Assembly: GCF_000003855.2 (NCBI RefSeq)
Contig: NW_003101671.1
Coordinates: forward strand, 1,330,154 to 1,394,153
Direction: 5' to 3'
Source: Blastomyces gilchristii SLH14081
Lineage: Eukaryota > Ascomycota > Eurotiomycetes > Onygenales > Ajellomycetaceae
DNA length: 64,000 nt
Every line of letters starts with the position of its first letter. Position 1 is the first letter of the stretch. Position numbers and translations under genes: made by a program. Below the pieces are notes generated by a model, which ran no database searches, was not told where the DNA came from, and worked only from the letters and a program-made list of their open reading frames with translations. This document shows positions 1-11,038 of the stretch, in pieces.

Positions 1-108
1 TACTGTACACTAAATTAATTGATGGCCGCTATGGCCTCTTTACATTCGTAAGCAAGTTCGGAAGCGGCCGCGTTATTATCCGACAGTCGTACGTTCTTCC
101 GAACCACA
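1..108. mobile_element. Partial LTR of Ty3/gypsy family A (right end)
   Basis: The sequence matches, base for base apart from transitions, the last ~108 bases of the LTRs at 2793-2974 and 10857-11038 and ends in the same ACCACA terminus. It keeps many CpG sites (e.g. GCGGCCGCG) unlike the DNA that follows. The flank from 109 on matches family B internal sequence (reverse complement of about 28590), so this LTR sits inside a family B copy. It may be a solo LTR or the end of an element extending left of the window. Confidence 0.85.
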
Positions 109-960
109 TTCAGATTGTCTGAACTGTAACTGAAGAATGAATATACTCAGTATATTTGAAAACTGCTTACAGTAGAGATCAATTCTGCAGAAACAAAGAA
201 TTAAAAAGACTTAAATAATCTCTTATAAAGAGAGAGCTGAATTTATATATCTGTAAATAAGTTTCTATATATAGAACTTATTAAAAGGTATCATGACTCT
301 TCTCTAACAGATTATTTTATAGACACTAGAACTTATAAGTTATTTATAAGAAAATACTTTTGACTGAAGATGTAAGAACTTATGAAGAAGATAGTAAATT
401 CTTATACTATTTATCAGAATTCATAGATAGTGTAGTTTAGATTATATAAAGAACTTACTTCTCTACTCATTTCACAGAAACCTTGAAAATAGCTAGAAAT
501 AAACACTCTTATAAGTCTCTCTAAAAGCAAGAACATATATAATACCTGCTTTGACAGTATGCTGATAATAGTAGATCACTTTATCAAGATAACATACTTT
601 ATACTTACTTATAGAAACTTAAAGTTAAAGAACTTAACTTATATCTTTATCTGCAATGTAATCTAATTGTATAAATTATCTATAAATATTGTCTCAGATA
701 AAGAATTAATCTTTGCAGAGAAGTTCTAATCTAATCTGATAATTATACTGAAGATCTCATAAGATCTAAGCATAGCTTTTTATTAACAGATAGATGATTA
801 GATAGAACATCTGATAAGTATATTAAAACAGTATCTGTAGTACTTTGTTAATTATAATTAAAATGACTGAATGTATTGATTATCACTTACAGAGTTTATA
901 TATAATAACTTAAAGTATGTCAGTACAGATAAAACTCTCTTTGAGATACTTACTAAGACT
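109..960 (+). pseudogene. Family B Ty3/gypsy integrase core, degenerate
   Basis: Conceptual reading of the plus strand around 540-660 gives a Ty3 integrase core segment (FDSMLIIVDHFIKITYFI, the usual DSILVVVDRFTKMAHFIP region) broken by stops. The same region occurs in reverse orientation at 27951-28620 in the minus-strand family B copy. The reading is interrupted at 960 by the insertion at 961-2034 and resumes at 2048. No open frame of protein length survives; this is the downstream half of a pol gene whose RT part would lie left of the window. Confidence 0.75.
948..960. repeat. Left target-site duplication of the 961-2034 insertion
   Basis: The 13-mer ACTTACTAAGACT here is repeated exactly at 2035-2047, on either side of the inserted LINE-type sequence. 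A 13-bp perfect duplication is the size expected of target-primed reverse transcription. Confidence 0.85.
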
Positions 961-2034
961 GATCTGATGATGTAGTGATTAACTACACTATCATGAAGCT
1001 CTAATTAGCGGCCTTCCCCCCAGGAAATAAATGTCAAGAGAGGGCAGGTTTGAACTCTGTGAGAGCTATCTTAATCACAGCTTTCACTGTTAAGTTATAA
1101 AACAGTATCAGAGGCCTCTGAATGCACTATAGTAAATTATTATCAAGCTTAAGATGTTCATTCTGAGAGTTTCCAGATACTAATTCTCACTAATCTTAGA
1201 ATTAATAGCTCTTCAGACACTTCAAGTTAAATCAGTACTAGAGTAATTGAGATCTAGAGTGTCTGCAGAATAGTAAATCATTGTTAAGCTTAACTGATCA
1301 GATCTCATCTCTCTCACTCTAGACACTCACTTTCAGAGAATCAACATTTAAAAACTATCTGATTAGAATATTCCAGGCCTAGTAAGAACCTAGATGAGAT
1401 AAGACCTAGACATTCTTAATAGGTGATTAGTGTAAGCAAGACTGTGACAGTCAATTGATAGACTGAAATGCTGAGATTAACAGCTGAAAGATTAGAGACT
1501 TAACTAGAATTAAGTAGCTCTGATATTATTCTTAGTGAGAACCTCACTTATAAGTAAGCTAGTTATAGAAGCTAGCTGAGTGATGACTCTTTAGAGAGAA
1601 TGATAATCTCTGAAACAGGTCTGAGAGAACAGAGACAGTGATCAGTTATATAGAGTGTTAAAATATGTATATAGCTTAAGATGTAAACTGCAGAGATCTT
1701 GTTCTGTAGATCTCTTTTTACTGTACTTATTTCTTTCTATTCTTTTCTATCTATCTATTTAATATGTTTATTTTTAAGACTATATTCTCTTTTTCTTTGT
1801 CATGATATTTTCAAATAATTTTAAAGTATCAGAAGGTGTTAAAATACTGTAATTTATAAACAGTTTTTATATTCTGAGCTGGAATTTTCTGATTTTGTAT
1901 ATCTGAAATTGATAAATGTATAATAGTTGACTCTATAGATATAGGAAAAACTCTGACAACTAAAGATTCTCAGATAGATGTCATAGTCTCTGACTGTATA
2001 CATTTATAATTGAAGAATAATAATAATAATAATA
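961..2034 (+). mobile_element. LINE-type retroelement insertion, short copy with (TAA)n tail
   Basis: The segment is bounded by a perfect 13-bp target duplication. Its last ~330 bases (about 1704-2034), including the terminal (TAA)n tail, match the 3' end of the LINE at 27630-27950 with only transition differences. The first ~740 bases do not resemble the sequence upstream of the shared 3' end in that LINE. A relatively unmutated patch at about 1010-1060 contains a run of C and a GGTTTGAACTC stretch reminiscent of a pol III B box. It is either a 5'-truncated copy of a diverged LINE, an internally deleted one, or a SINE using the LINE 3' end. Confidence 0.75.
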
Positions 2035-2047
2035 ACTTACTAAGACT
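2035..2047. repeat. Right target-site duplication of the 961-2034 insertion
   Basis: Exact second copy of the 13-mer at 948-960, directly after the (TAA)n tail. Confidence 0.85.
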
Positions 2048-2792
2048 CACTCACAAATAATCTTGATAAACTCGTGAGAGTACACTATAGAGTGTGATAA
2101 TGCCTGTGAATAGACTGAGAGAATTCAGAATATTCAGGAGAAAGTCTGTGAATTCTTGAGAAAGACTTCAGAGTATTAGAAGAGATACTATAACTTTAAG
2201 TATATTATAAAGAGTTTCAAGAAAGATGATAAAGTCTGACTAAGTCTAGAAAATATTATTATACAAAGATCTAGTAAGAAGCTGAATCTCTTACAGACAG
2301 AGTTTTACAAGATTATGAAGAAAGTTAGCTTACAGTTCTATAGATTGAAACTGTTATCTGAGTTATAAATATATAATGTTTTTCATATCTCTTTACTCTG
2401 TGAATATAAGAAATTCTTAGAAGAGAATTCTATAACTCATCACTCTATTTATAAAGTACTAGAGAGTGAAAGAGAATATCAGATTAAAGAGATTATTAAC
2501 TCAGAGAAGTGAGATCACAAGCTCTGATTCAAGATTCAGTGATAAGAATATTCTGATAAGATAAATAAGTTCATTTAAAAACTATCTGAATAGATAAGAT
2601 ATCTGTAAAAGCTGAGTTATAACTTTTATACTATAAATTCTGATAAGTCAGAATAATGTAATCTTCACTAAGAATCTGATTATAATAAAGATATTAACAC
2701 TGTCATTTATAAACTCTAGTCTATAAGATAATAAGTTTCTACTGAGATGAACAGTTCACAGTGTATGCAAAGAAAAGAAGAAATCATATTCT
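2048..2792 (+). pseudogene. Family B integrase C-terminus and chromodomain, degenerate
   Basis: The plus strand at about 2220-2660 reads, through stops, as the GPY/F-type end of a Ty3 integrase (KVWLSLENI ... LKLLSEL ... NVFHISLLCEYKKF) followed by a chromodomain-like EREYQIKEIINSEKxDHKL segment and further residues. This order (integrase, GPY/F, chromodomain) is diagnostic of chromoviruses. The stops fall mostly at TGA and TAA in place of expected Trp, Arg or Gln codons. The reading continues the integrase interrupted at 960 and is itself cut by element A at 2793. Confidence 0.7.
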
Positions 2793-2974
2793 TGTGATAC
2801 AAAGGTTGCTTAAGCCAGCGTACGATTACAGGCGTACACCGGCTTCTTATATATTGTAATATCATACGCTAAATTAATTAGTGGCTGCTATGGCCCCCCT
2901 CTTTACATTCATACACTAGTAGTTTGAAAGCGGCCGCGTTATTATCTGATGATTGTACATTCTTCTGAATCACA
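2793..2974 (-). repeat. 3' LTR of element A
   Basis: 182 bp, ends TGTGAT...ATCACA. Differs from the 10857-11038 LTR by transitions at many CpG-containing sites, in both directions. Confidence 0.9.
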
Positions 2975-5900
2975 TCCTCTCTCACCAGATTCAGTCACAC
3001 TCATGTGACCATGTTATACACTCTAGCCTCATGCGGATTAGCTCATCACTAGCATTTCACAATTGTGTGATCTATCTCTGATTCAGCTAGTGTTCTGTGT
3101 ATGCTCTCACAAAGAAACTTTCACTATATTACATCACTCATTTACTAACTTTTCTCATTCTTCAATTATCATCTTTATCATTGTCATCATCAAATATCAT
3201 TATCTTATTCAAGATTTCTATCTCTTCTTCTGTTCAATTCTTTTCATCTGTTCATCTATCATATTGTACGCGTTTCTGGTGATGACTCTCTGTTTTCATA
3301 ACAAGCATTCTTGTAGTGCTCATACTGGGCAGTTTATTAGCAGTAAGTATAATGTGTTATGAAATGTGATCAGGACTTGTTTATCTTCTAACAATTGTCA
3401 GAATATACTATCATGAATGACACATCTTCTTCATCTTCTTATACATTCTCAACTGTTTTCTTCTCAGTGAGTTTCTGATCATATTTTCTGGCACAATTTT
3501 ATGTGAACACAGATACTGATATGTTGTTTTTATTCACATAGAATCTTCACATGTTGACAGATCTGCATTCACTGATGATAGTGAACTCAGTGTTGAATCA
3601 TTGATTGAGAACTTGAAGAATATGATAATGAAGAAATTGTCTATATCATATATGACTGAGTCTTCTATGTCTCTTCTTACCTCTTCTGCTGCTTCTTTCC
3701 CTGCTGCTCTCTCTCAATCTTCTACACTTATTCCTGTATCTGATTCTCCTGCTTCTGCTATCTCTGTTTCTGTGACCTCTACTTCTGCTGCTTCTGATTT
3801 TACTGTCTCTGCTTTTATTATCAGCTCTCCCTGTTTCAAGGAGATATTATGTAAACTTAATGAATCATCTCTCTCAGTATGTATACTCTCACTCTTCTTG
3901 CTGACTCTCAGAACAATTTATTATATAAAGACTGTATATAATATAACTATCTAAAGCTCAGTTACAGACACTGATTATTACATTTATTTTAAATATTCAT
4001 GATAAGATAATTATTCATTCATATCAGAGAATCATTCTCTTTCTTAACAGTGTTAAGATTGTAAGTCTTTTTCTTTTTCATCTTTTCTTTCTAATACTGA
4101 TTTTTCTGTTCTTAGAAGAAATTATTATGGGTTTTACTGTGTATAAAGTTATGATATTCACAGATATCAAGAAGCTTTTTACAACTGTAAAGTTTAACAT
4201 TATAGAGATATTCACTCTGATAAATTTCTTTAAAATAATAGATCTGTATTAGTCTATTCTCTGATATCTGTTATTTAACTTTGTAATGCAGGCAAAAGAT
4301 ATCTATATTTTCAGAAATGAGAACATGAATGTTGTTCTCTTTTATATCTGTGAGTGTGAGACTTGTATGTCTTATCTGAGATGTTATTATGAAAATGAGC
4401 TGTTTGTATACTGTGTTCTACTTTCTGCATTTCTCTGCATTTCTCTCTCTCTTTCTGAGAAGCCTTGTGTGTGTTGTAATTATGTGTATAACTCTAAGAT
4501 CAGTGAGTGTTTATTCAGTAACTATTCTCATTTCTGATTTTACAATTTTCATATACTAATAATAATTCTTAGTTACTTCAGTATCAGAGATCATTCTAAT
4601 CAAAGATGATAATGCTGCTGAGACTACTCTCTTCTACTCTTAAGCTTCTTCTGTCACTTTCTCTTTCTTTTCTGTGAGAAAGGTTGTGTACATATCAGAT
4701 TATAAGTGTTCAGCTCTGAGTAACTTCTGCTGTTATTTATTCAGTTCTGTGTCTTCTTCTTCTTCTGTTTCTTCTGTCTCTATTCTTTCTGCTCTGGCTT
4801 CTGGTTCTGCAGGTTCTGCACTCTTCTTCAATTTCTCTACACATATACATATGCATTTCTATATTGGCATTTCAGTCAATCTTGTAATAAATGACATTAA
4901 TATCATATACAGAGCAGTAGAGGAATTGAAGATATACATGACATTATTGTGAGAGTGACTTACAGTTCTTGAATCCCTTGCAGACCTTGAGTTTTGAGAT
5001 TTCCTTTGTTTTTGATGTTTTTCAGATGATGTGGCTTTGAAAATAGATTAACATATGATGTATGAAAATGAATAAGATATGTATGATAATATTTGTCTTT
5101 TATAGCTGATTCTTACAGTTGATGATCAATTCATTATTTCTTTTCTTACACTTTTTCTTTATCTGCTAGTCACTACTCTTACATGATCTCTATATAATAC
5201 AGTATTCAGTGACTAGGTTCAGTAGCTTTCATCTTTTATGATTCTGTTCTGTGTATTATACTGTCTCTCTTCACTCACTCAGATCACTACAGTGAATAGC
5301 TCATTGAAACTAACCTTGTCTGATCTCTGAGCATTCTCAGAGATTGAGATGACTTAGTCTCATATATCTGTGAATGTTTCAGATAGTTCATCCTCTGTGA
5401 TCTCTGTGATTAAACTGATGTAAACAGTTAAATTCAACTCTGAATTCCTTTTTCTTCTGTGATCTGATTCATGTGTAAGTCTGTCACTTTGAGACTACTC
5501 TTTGCTGTGTTGCATCTGCTGTCTGCAGTGTATTATCATATAACTGGCTACAGTCTCATCACTTATTGAAGTATGACATTTGTCTGATTTCTTCATTGCT
5601 TTTCATTCTTTTCTTATAATTATGAAAAGATTAGAATAAGTGAGATTATCTGATTTATAAACATCTATGATTTCTCTTACTTTATGAGGCTTTTTAATTA
5701 TAAGTCTCTTCTTTTTCAACACTAATGATAGTGCTGTGAATGATTATAATTCACTCAGATCTTGTATCTTTGCTTTTATAAGTCATGAATCATTTATTAA
5801 GTTATATAAGATCTGTTTCTCTGATTCTTTCAATGCATACATTTCTAGAGAATGTAATTTGAGTATTTTATATGACTCAAACCACCTAGATTGAAACTTC
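2975..5900 (-). other. Post-integrase region of element A, no identified domain
   Basis: Nearly 3 kb lies between the integrase remains and the 3' LTR. On the minus strand around 3660-3830 and 4740-4820 the sequence reads as Ala/Glu/Ser-rich, low-complexity acidic segments. I cannot recognise a domain; plus-strand open stretches there (3601-3954, 4674-4952) are Ser-rich mirror readings of the same triplet-rich DNA. Such length beyond integrase is more than most Ty3 elements carry, so an extra ORF or a further insertion is possible. Confidence 0.4.
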
Positions 5901-6099
5901 TCAGAACTCTCATTGTGTATGAGAACTCACATTCTCATCTTGAGATTTGATTCTTTAACTAGTGAGTCTTGTATTCTTTTCAATTGAATTGCTCAGTTCA
6001 GGAGTAACTTGTTAGCTTTTACACATATGTGACTGATCTCTTTCAATCTTGGTTCTGTGTCTGTGACTGTTGTTTCCTTCCTCATCTTTTCTGAAGCAT

Positions 6100-6970
6100 T
6101 CTTCAGAATGCGCGGATGCAATTCATATAACAGATAGAATAATGAACACTTAGTAACTGCATGCTACTGAATTTGCATGACTAATAGTGCCTGATCAAGA
6201 TATTCATCTTATAATCTTATAGGCTTACTCACTAGATATTTCATCAGTATGTTGCTCAAGATTTCATTCAAGTGTTTTATCTTCCTATTCATCTGTGAAT
6301 GATATGATGTTGTTCTACAATGTCTTATCTATAACTGGCTTATGAAATGCCTCACTGCTTCTTCTATGAGATTTGCACTGTTATCAGTTAGAATCTCATA
6401 CAGCATTTCATAGTTGACATAGATTTTATTATGTAGAAACTTTGTCATTATCTTCTCTATCATCTCTGAAACTGCTTTTACAACTGATCAGTCAGTAGTA
6501 TAATCAATAGCAGTGATTATTCATTGATTTTCATTTGACATCTGTGATAATATGTCTATGAGATTCATCTCTCATCATTTAAACAGTTGTATTGTACACT
6601 TCATCTGATATTACACTTTCTCATATTCTAACCCTTTCTTAGATTCTTTTGTGACCTGACAATTCAGGCACTTGTGAGTGTATGTCTGAATGTTCTCAGT
6701 CATGCTTGGTCAGTATACTCTTGATTTGAGTATGCTCATGAGTTCAGAGCTTTCTAAGTGACTGAATTCCTTGTACATGTGAGTCACTAAGTTGTGTCTA
6801 AATGAAGATTCTAGATAGAGAGCTTCTGTGTATTCTAGATCATGATAAAGCATAATGTCATTTTTCAATTTTCTCAGCTTAAAGTTTGAAAGCATCTCTT
6901 CTACTACTTTCATAAGACACTTGTCATCTGATATCTTGTCATTCTTCAAGTAAGAGATTATAATATTCAC
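6100..6970 (-). pseudogene. Element A integrase, degenerate
   Basis: Minus-strand reading at 6640-6970 shows the zinc-binding part of Ty3 integrase (HNLVTHMYKEF, LKSRVYxPSM, then KCLNC), and about 6500-6550 shows the core strand ITAIDYTTDx. The Trp expected in VYWP is TGA at 6710-6712 and the Trp after YTTD is also TGA. The gene is therefore closed by stops at conserved tryptophans rather than by random frameshifts. Confidence 0.8.
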
Positions 6971-7049
6971 TCATTCTGATTTCTTGCATTCTCTCAGTGT
7001 GTTTAATATGAATGTCTCTTGTGCCTGGTTCACAGAACTCTCATTTATG

Positions 7050-8400
7050 AAATTGAGTCTGTGACTGATTGCATCAGGCATCACAGTGTCTGATTTCTTT
7101 CAGTATTTAATATAAAGATTATACACTTAAAACTTCAAGATTCAATGTGCTAAGTGTTTAAAAGGTTTTGTTATTAATTGTAGATAGATGAGGCTTTCAT
7201 GATTCATAATCACTGTTATTATATGTCTGTTATCAATATATCTATCTCATAACATCAGTATGTGCTTAATCACTAGCAATTTCTTTTCATACACTGAGTA
7301 ATTAAGCTCAGTGTCTGATAGTTTTCTATCATTGTACATCACTGAGTGCAGCTTACTATTCTTACTTATCTATAGAAGAGCATCTCTGATAGCTCATTCA
7401 GATGCATTCATCTCAATGTAGAAAGATTTATCATGATCTGGTTGAATAAGTACTGAGAATATTGTTATACATTTTCTCAGTGTGAGAAAAGCCTCTTCAC
7501 ATGCAGTATTTCAGATGATTGAATGAAACTTCTTCTTTCACAGATTTGTATCTGTTTCTCTTAAGAGATCTGAGAGTGATGCAGATATTTATGTGAAATT
7601 CTTAATGAATCTGCAGTAATATAAGACCAACTTAAGAAACTGTTGTACATAGTGTACATTTCTCAGCTGTGGCTAATTCACTATAACATTCAATTTCTCT
7701 GAGATGAGGTATATACAGTCATTACTTACTACATGTTCTATGAACTCTAACTCTTTCATTTCAAACACACACTTGATTGATTTAATATAGAGCTTATACT
7801 CTGTCAGAGTTGTAAGCACTTTATCAAGATGCTTCAGATATTCATTGTATGAGTTTGAAAAGATTAGAATGTCATTGAGATATATGAGATATGAGATTTC
7901 ATTCTGTTTATGAAGAATTGTATTCATTATTATTTAAAAGATAATAGATGCATTTGTCAGACTGAATGATATTGCTAGGAATTCAGACTTCTCTCATTGT
8001 GTATTAAATGTGGTTTACAGAACTGACAGTTTATCTACACAGATCTGTCAGTATTCTGAGAGAAGATTAATCTTTGATAGATATTAAGTATTTCTGACTG
8101 TATTCAACTGTTGTTGAATCTGTGACAGTGAATATTCATTCTTGATTATAAGCTTATTGAGTGCTTAATAATCAATACACATCTGTCACTCTTCACTCAT
8201 CTTTTTCATAAATAGAACTGAAAAGCCTCACATACTTGATAAGAGTTGTATGAGATTACATTCTAGAAGGTCTGTGATCTGACACTTCTGTTCTTTGAGA
8301 TGTGTTTGTGACAGAGAATATGCATTCTGATTGACTGGTTTTGTGTCCCCTGTGTCAATCTCATATACAAATTCTCATTCTGGTGATAATTTCAGTAAAA
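7050..8400 (-). pseudogene. Element A reverse transcriptase and RNase H, degenerate
   Basis: The 84-residue open stretch at 7673-7927 contains YLNDILIFS, the Ty3 RT active site YxDD with the first Asp changed to Asn, followed by the usual LDKVL...KCVFEMKELEFIEHVVS segment. Upstream (to about 8400) the minus strand carries the first RT blocks, and about 7050-7480 corresponds to RNase H. The D-to-N change is what a GAC/GAT to AAC/AAT transition gives, and would inactivate the enzyme. Confidence 0.82.
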
Positions 8401-9399
8401 GATCTGTTCAGAAGATCTTTTTATACTTCTTCAGAAGCTTCTTCATACACTTGTTCTTCTACATATCTTTTATCTTAGTTTTCTCTGCTTTCAGGTCTTA
8501 TATGACATACAGAATACTTTCAAATGAGGTCTTATGAATCATTCTCTTTGCTTATTAATATATAAGCAGATTTAACTCTTCTATATCAGAGATGTGAAAT
8601 ATCCTTCTCATATCAGTTAATAGAATTGTATGAACTGTTTTCTTTCTATCAGTCAACTGCATATGATATGTACATCATTGAATCTGCAGATTGAATCTTT
8701 GAAATCAATTAAGTCTGAGAATAAGATTATATTACATGTTCTGCAGCTCTCACACTCAAATATAGCAAAATCATTCTCTGAAGTGCAAGGAAACTCTTAC
8801 TCTTGCAGATAATATCAAATATTAATTATCAGATAATCTTATGTATTGAGAATTCTTCACTTAACAGACTTCTTTCAATCTTCAAATCATATAATTATTA
8901 ATATATTGTGTAGAAGCTTCTGTGTCTGCTAACACTTTTACAGTCATCTCTCAATTCTTATTTAAGTGTCTCTTATACATTAACATTTCAGGTCTCAAGA
9001 TATTGAGATGAGTGTTCACTTTCTTGTCTGCATCTCAGTCAGAAGCCTGCTTTCTTTTTATGTTCACAGAATTCAGAGAGTCATCTAATGTGAGCATCTC
9101 TTTCACTTTGAAGGCTTTTCATAGAATATCAGTGAGTGTCTCTGAGCTCACTGATTCTGCTAGTTTTTTAACTCTCTTACTTCTCTTGACTGTACATGCT
9201 GAGTGCAATCTTTTGCATCATGATTTTAATATCTGCAGTTGAAGCAAGCTTGATACTTATGATATCAAGATTTTCACTCAGAGGATTTCTTTTTCAGAGG
9301 ATTCAGTGCTTTAGTAATAGTATTCAGATCTAGATTCATCACATTCAGATGTGTAACTTGTATTGTAGAAGTCTGATTATCTGTTCTTCACTGAGATAT

Positions 9400-10351
9400 A
9401 CTTAATTACAGTATTTTCTATTACAATTGACTCACTTGTTTCTGTATAATAAGAATATTGTATACTTCTTTCACTGTGTCTGATTATAAGGTTAAGCATT
9501 TTCATTCTGCTCTCAACTCAGATATAAGATTATGAATGAAGATCTGTAAATAGAAAGATGTTGAAAGCTCTTCATTCAATATAAGATAGTATAAGCTGAA
9601 GTGTGTAAAGTATAATATAAGATTACTCACTTATCTATACTCAGTGTTTATAATACTTATCTCATATATTCACTTTCTCAAAGTTATGCAAGATTCATTT
9701 GGAAAACTTATTTCATATTCATGAGAATGAATATCACTCTAGATCTGTGAGATTTATCTTTTCATCAGTTATTCACAATGACTTTGCTTTTTCACATAGA
9801 AATGTGACAGATCTTAAGACTTGTTGAAATTCTGTTAACTGTCTGTCTGTGAGTTCATATTCAATCTGATAATATGATTGCATCTGACTTAGTCAGCTGA
9901 TTACAGCATCATTTTTTCAGTTGTCATTGAAGCTTGATGACTTCAGCAGATCTTCTGGCTTGATATATCTCATGCTCAGATTCTCATTCTGCACAGTGAT
10001 CTCTGATAATGTGTACACTTCTGAAGAGATTGTGAATGATTATGATGAGATCTTCAGGTTCAGTGTAGTTATCTGTCTGTGTAAATATTCAATCTTCTGC
10101 TACAGGCCTAAGATCTGGTTTTCTCTATTCTTATTGATGATGACAATTGTGTTAATGAAGCTCTTCATAGTAAATGCTTGATCTGCAGCAAATGCTAATT
10201 GTTGTTTAACTTCTGTCTCAGCCTGCCACTGTGTATGCAAGGCCTCAATCTCATTTAGAATTCTTGTATGCATACAGAGCTTTGATTTCAGTTCAGTGAT
10301 CTCAGCTGCTTTTCTTACTGCTTCAAGTAAACCCTCTGAGAGGTTCTGCAT
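9400..10351 (-). pseudogene. Element A gag-like region, degenerate
   Basis: This minus-strand region next to the 5' LTR has a short open stretch (10100-10351) starting at ATG and predicting a charged coiled-coil-like peptide (MQNLSEGLLEAVRKAAEI...). Its position directly downstream of the 5' LTR is that of gag. The whole stretch is repeated, more mutated, at 32287-33672. No zinc knuckle could be read with confidence. Confidence 0.55.
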
Positions 10352-10449
10352 ATCTTTCAGTTCAGATAGCAGAGAAGAGTGTTGTTTATATTAGCTAGAG
10401 AAGGTATTCATTTCAGTGATTTTCTCATTAATTGTATGATGTCTATTGT

Positions 10450-10516
10450 TATCACTGTATTGTTATATCACTATATCACTGTATCATTATATCACTATAT
10501 CACTGTATCATTATAT
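10450..10516. repeat. Minisatellite of ATATCACT(G/A)T-type units
   Basis: Imperfect tandem copies of TATATCACTGTATCAT-like units inside the leader/gag part of element A; the corresponding place in the second family A copy (about 33320) has far fewer units. Confidence 0.7.
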
Positions 10517-10856
10517 GATTTCTGTTATCATTGTATGACTCTGGTGATGATCATCTCTCTCTTTTATTCTTCTTTTGAGTAGAGAGTAGACTTCTTTGAA
10601 TCTCATTCATCACTCTCATTTCCTTTCTCACATCTCATCTGTTTGCATATGTGGCATTTGCCTGAGTGTGGACTTTTCTCTTAATAAGTAAAGCAGCATT
10701 AATTGAATGCTTTTCCACTCACTGTTCTTTGTACACTATCTTTTGAGACATTCTAGAATCACACTGGTATGATAACTATAAATTGCTTCATAGGCAGAAT
10801 TATCATGTTCTGAAGAAGCCTGCACTTCTCACCAGTTTTTTAGACATGCTATCAGA

Positions 10857-11038
10857 TGTGGTACAAAGGTTGCTTAAGCCAGCATATGATTACAGGCGTA
10901 CGCCGGCTTCTTATATATTGTAATATCATATGCTAAATTAATTAGTGGCCGCTATGGCCCCCCCCTTTACATTCGTACGCTAGTAGTTCGGAAGCGGCTG
11001 CGTTATTATCCGACAGTCGTACGTTCTTCCGAACCACA
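10857..11038 (-). repeat. 5' LTR of element A
   Basis: 182 bp with perfect 6-bp inverted ends TGTGGT/ACCACA. It is CpG-rich (about a dozen CG sites), whereas the internal region beside it has almost none. Confidence 0.9.

Larger units (their letters stand above)
2793..11038 (-). mobile_element. Full-length Ty3/gypsy LTR retrotransposon, family A, degenerate
   Basis: Two 182-bp direct repeats (2793-2974 and 10857-11038) with inverted ends TGTGGT/ACCACA (one copy TGTGAT/ATCACA) enclose 7.9 kb. Coding sense is minus: gag-like sequence near the right LTR, then RT, RNase H and integrase leftwards. A 4-bp duplication TTCT flanks it (2789-2792 and 11039-11042). A purine-rich tract on the minus strand abuts the left LTR (2975-2987). 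All frames are broken. It lies inside family B plus-strand sequence. Confidence 0.88.

Noticed and set aside
3601..3954. 117-codon Ser-rich open frame on the plus strand
   Set aside because: It lies antisense to element A, is low-complexity, and reflects triplet repeats of the opposite strand; no domain or ATG context supports a gene.
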